From the NCBI GenBank assembly GCA_026874595.1, contig CM049322.1:21985400-22049399 (forward strand): 64,000 nt of DNA, given 5' to 3'. Below, piece by piece: positions 47,501 to 53,340 of the stretch; within the stretch, counting starts at the first letter, position 1; every line of letters begins with the position of its first letter. The notes beneath the pieces were generated by a model. The model was not told the origin of the DNA and made no database searches. It saw nothing but the letters and a program-made list of their open reading frames with translations. The position numbers and the translations under genes were made by a program. This stretch comes from Sipunculus nudus. Its lineage: Eukaryota; Annelida; Sipuncula; Golfingiida; Sipunculidae.

Positions 47501-50500
47501 ATTCTGGGGGGTACTTTCAAGCCCCATAGCTAGGAACATATAGGTCTCAGTGACCTAATTTCAGGTTTCCACAGAGATATTTTATTGACCTCCCTGGATG
47601 TCCACTTAGAAGTTTCTAGGACCAGCAGTTACGATTTGTGCCCTGCTAACAGACGGCCGGACGTCGGATGGACAATGGACAAAGTGGCATTCCTATGTAT
47701 ACCTCAGTTGACTTACAGTCAGCTGAGCTAAAATCAGTCATGTGTCATGTTATAAAATAACTGGACTAATGGTGCATTTCTTATTAATGGAGGTCAAAGA
47801 AGATTTGGGCAAGTGCATTTTTAAACATGTAGGAATATGCTTTGTTCACATATTTTTTATTACCTTCTAGGCTTCAACATAAAAAAATAACAAGGGACCT
47901 ATGGGTCACGGCGCTCAGCTGTTATATAAGATAAAAAATATGATTTTGAAATGAGGCACATGCTGGTTTTGTGTGGAAATAAATATAAGCTGTATTATGA
48001 GTTGTTAGTGTTAAGCTTATGTACGATTTTGATAGTTTCTTTGGAGACAGGGAAGAGAATGATTTCATTTATTTTATTAACAAATGGAGTGCCACTGTCA
48101 TACAGATTTTGACTTGGCCATATAACTGATAAGCAGCACATATAAGATAAAGAGTTTAACTATTTAATCAAATTTAATAACAAATATTGTGCCAAATATA
48201 ATTTTTATTAAAAATAATAAGAGAATCATATGATTTTTTTAATAAAATATAACTGAAATGATTATTAAAATAATATTATAGAATATATTCATGAATGCAT
48301 TCATGAATACATTTTGAAAGTATTTGCACTGGTATTCAAATACTTTCATTTTTACCTGAATTCCCATTCTTATGCAAGAAATTTTATAATGGAGTACATA
48401 TTCATATTCATATACATTTGCCAAGTATTCGCACCATGTCTGGTATTTATTCAGTTTTAGCCAAACAATGATGTTGAGAATCCAGAATATAAACAAAGGA
48501 CCCATGGGTCACGACAACCAGCTTAAGTTTGAAATTTTTGCAAATGCAAAATATGAAAAATATTCTATTGTAATGTTTTTTATTTATATAAGCATATGAG
48601 AAGCTAAGAGGAAAGGGCCCTGCTACTTGGTTATAGTAAAGTTCTCAATATATGATTGCAAACTAATACTCTGACAAGACTGTCATGAAGAAAAACAGTA
48701 AAAGTTTTGAGATAATGTGATGCATATGAAAAATTTGCAGATGGACAGGCAAGTGGACAGAATGGACTACCTTCATTTCACTTTCAAGGGAATAATGCAT
48801 TTAAGTTTAAATATAACAACATGGCATCTACAAAATTATTCCTTGAATCCTATTAAAACGTTTTGCACATTGGAGTTTTCAGTACATGCTTAATTTTATT
48901 CACTGAAATAAGTTAAAAAATTCAGTACATTTGATAAAATAAAAACATCTTTTCAAATAAAGAATACACACTGTTGGCTGAATGAGGGACAATCAATATC
49001 ATTATGCTAATTACAATCTCAGCTATAATTAATTACTGGAATTAATAGTCAATTTCACATCTGGTGAAGTTTTACTCTTCTGAAGTAAAGCATTACTTAT
49101 CTGATGAACATCCACACTTTCATAGCAATACATCACTTTGTGGACACAATTAAATGTGCACCTCAATCATTGTAACCCTGGTGGTACAATACAAAATCTA
49201 AAATGTAGCATGTCCAAGAATAAAATTAAATACAGAAAAATATAACATTCATCTAGTTTATGCACCAGCTGGGGGGGGGGGGGGGAGGTGAGTGTATTTT
49301 TCTTTCATATTCCTTGGTGACATTCCTGAATCCCGATCGTTTACTGAATTCAACCAAAACTTAATTGATTTTTCATGGGTCCATTCCCAAAATCCCCTGA
49401 AATTTCTTAGATTTCATGAACAACACAGACATAAACGCTAACAGGGATGGATGCATACCCTTCCTTTGGAGGAAATTAGGCAGTAAATGTGATTTTTTTC
49501 CAGAATTCAAACTAGCACTGGTAGTGGTAAGACATCACTTCGCTCAGATAAGACAAAATGTATCTTGACTGCTTCCAGCTATAGACTAATATAAGTAAAG
49601 AAACTTAGTTTGTTATATATAGGCCAAATTCAGGACTCAAAGCTAAAACAGTTTTTTTTTAAATACTTTTGTACATACTTTGATACTGTATCTGCAGACC
49701 CTTCATGCAGAAAAAAAGTCTCCAGCTTCAGCAATTCTCATGTTAAGTGAGCAAATATATTTCCTGATTTTTTAAAAATTGCATTATATTTGGGCCTATA
49801 ACTTCAAAATAATACCCAATACTGACCTAATTTTTGGTATGTGCACAGAAAATGTATGGAAGAATATGAATACTAAATCTGATCAAAAACAGATCAGTGG
49901 TTTTGATATTAGGCAGCCTTGAAGTGTAAAAATGGCTTTTTTTTATGGAAAACGGAGGTTTTTCCTTAATATCTCGAAGGAACGAAGTTCTAATGACCCA
50001 ATTTTTGGTATGCTAGGAGATTTTGGGGACATCTAATGGTATGCAGAATTTTGGATTCGTAGGTCCAACAGTTTTAAAACGTGCCCTGTTAACGGATGGA
50101 CGGCCGGACGGACGACGGACAAAGAACCAGGACTATAGCTCAGATGACTTATAGTCAGCTGAGCTAAAAATGACTAGTAATTTCTTTTTTCATGAATAAA
50201 AATGGATGATTTATGTACTTATAATGCTTTGGCATACCTAGTACTGATAAACTGTAATTTAATACAAATGTGGAGATTTATAAACAGTGGCTTTTACAGT
50301 TTATTATCTATGTGGTTTTAGCACAGAGCCTTATTTTTGGACCATCATTGTTTTCTTTATGTAAACAATATGAACTAGAAATATGCATTCCTTAGAATGC
50401 AAGCCTCTGCCATGTGAGAGGTCCCTAATGAGGGATGCTCCCCAACCCATGTTTGCATTCATTTATGTGGCCCATATTGCCAGGTTTATTCCTGCAAAAG

Positions 50501-52773
50501 TGAGTCTATTTTTCTTTCATATTCCTTGGTGACATTCCTGAATCCCGATCGTTTACTGAATTCAACCAAAACTTAATTGATTTTTCATGGGTCCATTCCC
50601 AAAATCCCCTGAAATTTCTTAGATTTCATGAACAACACAGACATAAACGCTAACAGGGATGGATGCATACCCTTCCTTTGGAGGAAATTAGGCAGTAAAT
50701 GTGATTTTTTTCCAGAATTCAAACTAGCACTGGTAGTGGTAAGACATCACTTCGCTCAGATAAGACAAAATGTATCTTGACTGCTTCCAGCTATAGACTA
50801 ATATAAGTAAAGAAACTTAGTTTGTTATATATAGGCCAAATTCAGGACTCAAAGCTAAAAGTTTTTTTTTAAATACTTTTGTACATACTTTGATACTGTA
50901 TCTGCAGACCCTTCATGCAGAACTCACAGAAGTGACTTGTCTTACTTAATGCAGGGTTTAACATTTATTTTTGACATTACCGGTACTTGCCCAGTCATGC
51001 AAGTAACATCCACCAGTAGATATAACATGCCCTACATGTATGAATTTTACTTGCTCTGTTGAAATCAGTGGTCACATACACAAAGTATGTTGTACATAAC
51101 AGTGTGTGTTGCATGTTGTATTTGTTAGACAAGACAACAAACATGTTCAAAGATTGTTTTTTATAATATCTCTTTAGCATCTATACAGATAAACATACAG
51201 GGAATATAAGATAAAGAGTCATTATCAATATGATTCATTTCTTCAATAAAGAAAATGGCTAACTGAAGAATATTAAACTTTAAAGGTTAAAGCCTAAGGC
51301 AAAGAATTATGTTGAACCAACAGTCAGCCAAGAAGAGGGTTAATTTCAGGCTGCCTGCCATTTTCTAGGACTATTCCTTGCCCTGGTTAAGTGGTTATCT
51401 GTTGATTTCAAGCCCTGTAACTGAAAGGCTGTAATGTTAAGTCCCAGTTCTAAAAAAAATTCCATCTGTGTTAGGGTAAAGCTCTGAAGTCAGTTACACT
51501 CAGTTTACAGAATGTAAGGGTGTACACCTTTAAAAGGAATCAAATATGCTTTTAATGAACAAACATGCTGAGACTCTCAGAAGAAAATTAATTCTTGGAA
51601 TAACTCTAATAACAGCATTTATTTCTAGTCAGCTTTTTGACAAAGGTTCAACTTCAAGCAGTATGGTAATGTGTTGCCATGGTATGAATGTACATGTTTT
51701 AATGCTCCTTTTCAGGGCTGATTTCAAATGTATGCTGTACAACACTGCTCATTTTTTGTGTATATATTCTTGTCTGTAATAAATAATTTTATATCTGTAC
51801 TGCAAACAACGTAAAAAAAATAAAATATTTTGGAGCCACTATAGAACACTGGCTACGCTTCTATTGAGGAACATGAAAATATAAATACAACTGTCTCTTC
51901 TCATTCCCTATTTTAACTCCTACTTTTCCCTGTAGATGTCCCTACACTCATATAAACTATTCTAACATGAAATACTACTAAATATCAGAAGTGGCCTGAT
52001 TCGGGGATCGAACCTACGATCTGTAGACTGAGCGTGCAGACGAGATACAAGCAGTGGCGATTTTTGTTCATTTATATCTGCGATTGAAGCGCCAGCTATC
52101 GCTTAAATGGGGAACCATTTACTATTTGAACAGGAGAATTTAGCTTAAGGTGGGGGCTCTGCCCCCACACCCCGTTCAGGTGGGGAACCCAGGTTCCCTA
52201 TAGACCCCTCCTCCTCTAATATAATAGACTCCAGTTATGAGCAAAATGAAAAATAAGGGAATTTCTCAGGAAAATAAAATGTATCGGCCTTTGTTAGGAA
52301 GCAATAAATTTATGTGACACCCGTTGTGCATGAGGTACCGGCGGTACGCTGCAGCACGGTTTCCATAGTTCATTCATTCATATTTCCATTACTTTACAGT
52401 CAAACCCAGATGTAATTCTGTAGTATATAAAGAAAGCTCCATTCAACGGGTTAATCCTCAAAATGCTCATTTAATACCATAAAGGTGCAGCATATTAAAT
52501 GAAGACCCTGGTTATCAGGGCATTTTTCGCCTGACTTGGACCCCTTTCTCGAACGTCAACCGGTGACTGAGAACGTGTTCAACCTGCAGCGAGAGGTCAC
52601 AAAGTTCAACGTGCGTTTGGGCGATAATACAAGTCAGACCGGTCACATATTAGATCCAGTCCTAAATATGATAGCTGTGATGGTGTAGCGTTAAGTTGTG
52701 AATAATAAAAGTGATGAAAACAAAACCTTATGACAAACTATATGTGACTAGACGCACTTACTTGCTCCGCCAT
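20472..52773 (-). CDS. CRAL-TRIO domain protein, MOSPD2-like (8 coding exons, gene span)
   Basis: The predicted exons, 5' to 3' on the minus strand, are 52773-52762, 45665-45611, 41573-41415, 39294-39208, 37099-36948, 34197-34137, 28028-27990 and 20599-20472. All introns have GT-AG ends and the phases agree throughout. The total is 693 nt, 230 residues plus stop. From family knowledge, the order of motifs follows the N-terminal half of MOSPD2: a YDQRDLDRLRD segment, then GVDKEGRKVL, RIVLIFDFTDAG, KFIITCLSTYFPAIL, KILMFEMPFLL, AIWKIIKGWL and QNYISVDQLEPHM. These match CRAL-TRIO-N and the lipid-binding CRAL-TRIO fold. MOSPD2 itself carries a further MSP domain and a C-terminal membrane anchor at organelle contact sites. 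Neither is present here, so this product should be soluble, with an unknown lipid ligand. The chain stops where human MOSPD2 continues, so it is a short paralogue, an isoform, or a gene whose last donor site was lost. The introns span about 32 kb and are rich in repeats. The CRAL-TRIO assignment is firm; the exact 3' end is less so. Confidence 0.85.
20727..23628 (+). mobile_element. Element D: long family-3 element
   Basis: It begins with the shared 5' end (GGGACCCATGGGTCACGGCG then CTCAGCTGA) and ends with the shared 3' hairpin plus AAAA at about 23,628. It contains the TTTATTTCACTTTCAAGAGA region, the TCATCTAGTTTATGCACCAG G-rich region, and two tandem copies of the terminal core (22,540-22,850 and 22,890-23,590), the second with a GGACGGACGGAC tail. 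It lies 3' of the CRAL-TRIO stop in copy order but between exons 8 and 7 in position, so it is intronic. Confidence 0.7.
23636..23790. repeat. About 20-bp repeat (CACTGTCAACACAG), first block
   Basis: Units such as CACTGTCAACACACAATAAA and CACTGTCAACACCCAACAAA repeat at about 20-22 bp. The same family returns at 24,360-24,770 and 27,240-27,830. Confidence 0.8.
24360..24772. repeat. 42-bp (2 x 21) repeat array
   Basis: The best-kept copies (24,535-24,770) read CCACTGTGAATGCAGGGCAA then ACCTACTGTCAACACAATAA. The period is a multiple of three and lacks stops, so both strands are open (VLTVGLPCIHSGFI on minus, NAGQTYCQHNKSTV on plus). Neither resembles a known protein. It lies in intron 7. Confidence 0.9.
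24928..27235 (+). repeat. Element E: tandem 278-bp repeats with GGTGGCGCCACC palindromes
   Basis: Copies of GTAGGTGGCGCCACCTGTCA begin near 25080, 25359, 25637, 25916 and 26192, a period of 276-279 bp, each with a second palindrome half-way. The head (AAACTAGAATATGGGTAGTC) matches 13,035 in element B. The right part (26,470-27,235) is not repetitive and ends in a degenerate GGACGGCTGACGGACGAC stretch. It lies in intron 7. Confidence 0.85.
26405..26480. repeat. Short repeat of the palindrome TCTAGACGTCTAGA
   Basis: GTGTCTAGACGTCTA occurs at about 21-bp spacing, with a third partial TTGTCTAGACA. It lies at the right edge of the 278-bp repeats. Confidence 0.75.
27245..27830. repeat. Third block of the 20-21-bp CAGGGCAAACC repeat
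   Basis: Looser copies of CACTGTCAATGCAGGGCAAA are found here. The block stops about 160 bp before the exon 7 donor. The monomer does not resemble the exon 7 junction. Confidence 0.85.
27990..28028 (-). CDS. CRAL-TRIO gene exon 7 (micro-exon)
   Basis: This 39-nt exon lies between a TTCCAG acceptor and a TCAG|GTGAGT donor. It encodes GKILMFEMPFLLS, the core strand that reads 'KIVIFDMPWL' in MOSPD2. It is too short to stand out alone. Its phase (1 in, 1 out) and exact fit between exons 6 and 8 support it. Confidence 0.85.
28029..30287. other. Intron 6, 3' part
   Basis: No exon is seen. Faint remnants of the 340-bp repeat family lie at about 28,430-28,520 and 28,790-28,900 (for example GTTCCAACAGTTACAATCTG). 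Confidence 0.6.
30306..30731 (-). mobile_element. tRNA-derived SINE with 18-bp target-site duplication
   Basis: Read on the minus strand from 30,731, the head has a box A (TGGCTCAGGGGTGGAGCAC) and a box B (GTGGGTTCGAATCTC) in tRNA spacing. A body follows, with TCGGCCCCCAACCAAGGTGA, and an AT-rich tail ending ATAAAAAATAT. Exact 18-bp direct repeats flank it: TTGTACAACAAAATATAT at 30,288-30,305 and 30,732-30,749. It lies in intron 6, in the sense orientation of the host gene. Confidence 0.85.
31670..33325 (+). mobile_element. Element F: family-3 element in intron 6
   Basis: The order of blocks follows element D: TTTATTTCACTTTCAGGGGA, the AACATTCATCTAGTTTATGC G-rich block, TAAAAGCTACTCTT, then GGAGGAACAATGTCACAGTG. 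It ends with CTATAGCTCAGATGACTTAC and CAGCCGAGCTAAAA. The 5' palindrome is not found, so the 5' end is truncated or diverged. Confidence 0.65.
33952..34085. repeat. 45-bp tandem repeat, three copies, intron 6
   Basis: AATGGACCCCTTTAAGAATT-type units followed by GTGCTGATATGACAATGG repeat three times, ending 52 bp before the exon 6 donor. Similarity to the donor region (ATGCTGATAGTATCAT) is partial, so I do not count it with the junction-derived arrays. Confidence 0.85.
34137..34197 (-). CDS. CRAL-TRIO gene exon 6
   Basis: This 61-nt exon lies between a TTTTTTAG acceptor and a TTAG|GTAAGT donor. It encodes DLDVTKFIITCLSTYFPAIL. This corresponds to the helix before the second core strand in CRAL-TRIO proteins, whose 'YYP' motif is here TYFPAIL. 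Phase is 0 in and 1 out. Confidence 0.85.
34198..35679. other. Intron 5, 3' part
   Basis: No exon, repeat or mobile element is recognised before the 21-bp array. A minus-strand frame of 88 codons at 34,738-34,472 overlaps another on the plus strand, and neither is supported. Confidence 0.6.
35680..36945. repeat. 21-bp minisatellite abutting the exon 5 donor (intron 5)
   Basis: There are about 60 monomers, in alternating 42-bp pairs. On the minus strand a monomer reads GTAGACATGACATCAGGTCAG or its GTAGACACAACATCA... variant. Translation gives the heptads VDMTSGQ and VDTTSRQ. The monomer next to exon 5, GTAAGATATGGCACCAGGTC, is the intron start itself and matches the unit over most bases. The opposite strand is also open, giving Leu/Cys-rich MLCLPDLMSCLPVL, which I regard as a by-product of a 21-bp period without stops. 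Confidence 0.95.
36948..37099 (-). CDS. CRAL-TRIO gene exon 5 (core of the lipid-binding fold)
   Basis: This 152-nt exon lies between a TTTCTTTCAG acceptor and a GTG|GTAAGA donor. It encodes LFKIIKHKKG, a helix KRYIAYRLEQHHLEH and the strand RIVLIFDFTDAGVTNV, the classic CRAL-TRIO 'hhxDxxG' strand. It ends in phase 0. The reading frame stays open far into intron 5 through a 21-bp minisatellite, which inflates the apparent open frame to 501 codons. The coding exon ends at 36948. Confidence 0.88.
37312..37948 (+). mobile_element. Element G: compact 640-bp member in intron 4
   Basis: This is the shortest member with both ends. The 5' end is GTGACCCAAGGGTCATGACA, the core is one and a half copies of the 340-bp repeat, and the 3' end is the hairpin plus AAAA. 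Its left flank is ATACAA and its right flank AATTAA, with no target-site duplication. Confidence 0.75.
38262..38760. repeat. 47-bp minisatellite in intron 4
   Basis: There are about ten to eleven monomers of TTGTGGCCTTCCTTGTCAAC, TACGATTTACACAGAGATGT, ACAGAC. Because 47 is not a multiple of three, each frame in turn shows the same three peptides, so long open frames exist in all three plus-strand frames. None looks like a gene. Confidence 0.93.
38860..39207. repeat. 35-bp minisatellite running into exon 4
   Basis: Monomers read AGTTTACAGAGAGGATTACA then GACTTTGCAGCCWTC. This is the 47-bp monomer minus the CTTGTCAACTAC segment. The last, longer unit (39,186-39,233) includes the exon 4 donor and the codons for VDKEGRKV. 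Confidence 0.9.
39208..39294 (-). CDS. CRAL-TRIO gene exon 4
   Basis: This 87-nt exon lies between a GGTTACAG acceptor and a GTAAGT donor. It encodes DINEDSLNPEL, a short linker, and GVDKEGRKV, the first beta strand of the CRAL-TRIO fold. The last T joins TG of exon 5 to give Leu. Its 3' end and donor form the terminal monomer of the 47-bp array in intron 4. Confidence 0.85.
39295..41210. other. Intron 3, main part
   Basis: No exon is seen. A C10A9 run lies at about 40,589-40,610 and a short TA run at 40,123-40,132. Confidence 0.6.
41211..41420. repeat. Degenerate tandem repeat abutting the exon 3 donor
   Basis: About five units of 40-60 bp share GGCCCCTNACNATGGATACC. The last unit, TGCCCCTTACCATGGATATT, is the exon 3/intron 3 junction read on the plus strand. 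At least one upstream unit retains a consensus donor (GGTGAGG on the minus strand, near 41,268). Confidence 0.75.
41415..41573 (-). CDS. CRAL-TRIO gene exon 3 (CRAL-TRIO-N)
   Basis: This 159-nt exon lies between a TTTCAG acceptor and a GTAAGG donor. It encodes YDQRDLDRLRDSDLYAKC followed by a helix ending FKFRKSYNIH. This matches the 'YDARDVERL...' and 'FQWRKE' segments I recall for MOSPD2. The donor is the last member of a degenerate tandem array lying downstream in intron 3. Confidence 0.85.
41574..42779. other. Intron 2, 3' part
   Basis: No exon is seen. The 96-codon minus-strand frame (42,020-41,730) has no similarity that I recognise and does not fit the gene's phases. Confidence 0.55.
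42780..43502 (+). repeat. Degenerate copy of the 280-bp palindromic repeat
   Basis: CACTACTGAGAATAAG, GCACCACTAGTTTT and the terminal hairpin (GTATTCGCATAACT, TTGTTTTGGAGGATAC, 43,470-43,502) match the block in element B. Most GGTGGCGCCACC palindromes have decayed to single arms. It lies in intron 2. Confidence 0.7.
43988..45372. mobile_element. 1.39-kb TIR element flanked by TA (Tc1/mariner-like, non-autonomous)
   Basis: The left terminus is CCGTAAAATCTCCACTTCAA then ACCGC. The right terminus is its reverse complement with one mismatch over 24 bases. TA flanks both ends (43,986-43,987 and 45,373-45,374). The interior has no frame over 100 codons and no transposase motif that I recognise. 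It lies in intron 2 of the CRAL-TRIO gene. Confidence 0.8.
45383..45538. mobile_element. Short MITE with CAGTGAAACCTC end (pogo/Tigger-like)
   Basis: It starts CAGTGAAACCTCGAAATTTT after a TA and ends GGAGTGGTTTTACTT before a TA. The two ends match in inverted orientation over 8 of the first 10 bases. CAGTGAAACCTC-type ends are typical of pogo/Tigger-derived MITEs. It inserted nearly next to the preceding TIR element. Confidence 0.55.
45611..45665 (-). CDS. CRAL-TRIO gene exon 2
   Basis: This 55-nt exon lies between a CTGACAG acceptor and a GTCAGT donor. It encodes the amphipathic helix DVTAQIAELRQKFAEKYK, the N-terminal helix of the CRAL-TRIO-N region. It ends in phase 1, and the leftover G completes an Asp codon with exon 3. 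Confidence 0.8.
46149..47734 (+). mobile_element. Element I: core of 148-bp GACCTTGACC repeats
   Basis: The 5' end is GGGACCCAGGGGAATCGACG then CTCAGCTGAA. The core is about six repeats of about 148 bp, each with CCTGTGACCTTGACCTTTGA and CCCCAAAATCAA (near 46448, 46605, 46754, 46900 and 47047). A GACAGACAGAC tail follows at about 47,190-47,240. One copy of the 340-bp family with the shared 3' hairpin ends at 47,734. The last part may be a separate insertion. Confidence 0.65.
47894..47945 (+). mobile_element. Isolated 5' end of the same element family
   Basis: GGGACCTATGGGTCACGGCG then CTCAGCTG matches the 5' ends of elements B and D, preceded by AACAA as they are. No core or 3' end follows directly before the next member begins at 48,497. 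Confidence 0.6.
48497..50170 (+). mobile_element. Element K: family-3 element carrying a captured 422-bp segment
   Basis: The 5' end is AGGACCCATGGGTCACGACA and the 3' end is the shared hairpin plus AAAAA at 50,170. Blocks follow element D as far as the G run at 49,272-49,286. Then the expected about 400-bp internal block is replaced by 49,290-49,712, a near-identical copy of 50,501-50,922. The family-3 terminal block resumes at AAGTCTCCAGCTTCAGCAAT. Confidence 0.7.
49290..49712 (+). repeat. 422-bp direct repeat, copy 1 (inside element K)
   Basis: This is nearly identical to 50,501-50,922: one substitution near the start and a two-base indel beside a T run. It replaces the normal internal block of element K. 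Confidence 0.9.
50501..50922 (+). repeat. 422-bp direct repeat, copy 2 (outside the element)
   Basis: This is the partner of 49,290-49,712. It begins TGAGTCTATTTTTCTTTCAT and ends CCCTTCATGCAGAA. No coding frame is supported in it. Confidence 0.9.
50923..51979. other. Intron 1, part
   Basis: No exon, and no repeat beyond short A/T runs. A 77-codon plus-strand frame at 51,546-51,779 has no support. Confidence 0.55.
51980..52080 (-). repeat. tRNA-like SINE fragment
   Basis: On the minus strand, GTAGGTTCGATCCCCGAATC contains a polymerase III B box. The upstream part, with CTCGTCTGCACGCTCAGTC, could be a decayed tRNA-like head. A perfect GTGGGGGC/GCCCCCAC hairpin follows at about 52,150. The ends are not defined. 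Confidence 0.5.
52762..52773 (-). CDS. CRAL-TRIO gene exon 1 (start codon)
   Basis: The exon encodes Met-Ala-Glu-Gln and ends at a strong donor, CAA|GTAAGT. The context before ATG is GATCGCC, a good animal initiation context. MOSPD2 proteins also start Met-Ala-Glu. Only 12 coding bases are seen, so the call rests on phase agreement with exon 2 (phase 0) and on the start context. Confidence 0.7.
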
Positions 52774-53056
52774 GGCGATCTGATGTGTTAGTCGACCTCT
52801 GGTCTCTGGTGGCAATTAATCCTTGTTGATAACGGATACAAGATCAACATTCACTACGTAGGCCCAGTAATAACATCAACTTACAAATGGGTACTTCACA
52901 ATCGTGCTGCAGTAATAAATATATTCACAGGTTTTCCCCAACTCTGTTAATCTCTTTTTTATACATATATATTTTGGAAGATCACTTAGTGTTTGTAAGT
53001 GTTTGTCTACATGTTTCTTTGATAAGTAAACAACATAACATGTGTAAAAAATGATT

Positions 53057-53090
53057 GGGGGGGGGGGGGGAGGGGGGGGGGGGGGGGGGT
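53057..53090. repeat. G run of about 33 bases with one A
   Basis: A G13-A-G19 type tract about 290 bp upstream of the CRAL-TRIO start codon, with the G-rich strand on plus. It could form a G-quadruplex. Confidence 0.95.
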
Positions 53091-53307
53091 AAAATACCGT
53101 CCCAGAAAGCGACCAGCCGTGACGTACTCACGTTACAGATCAGAGCGTGCAAACTTTCTGTATGGGGCGACAATCACACCAACGGTCATTGCCACCTTTT
53201 ACATACACGGCATCTTTACATACATGATGACAATTTTTCTCCCCATAAATTATATTTTTCTCATAAGTAAAAAATATATTAATTGTTTTGTTATCGTACT
53301 TTATTTA

Positions 53308-53340
53308 TATCATAATAATAATAATAATAATAATAATAAT
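53308..53340. repeat. (AAT)n
   Basis: About eleven AAT units. Confidence 0.95.

Noticed and set aside
49290-50922. LTR retrotransposon suggested by two near-identical 422-bp direct repeats
   Set aside because: The repeat ends GCAGAA rather than CA. The interior has no primer-binding site, polypurine tract or gag-pol, and the left copy sits inside a recognised element.
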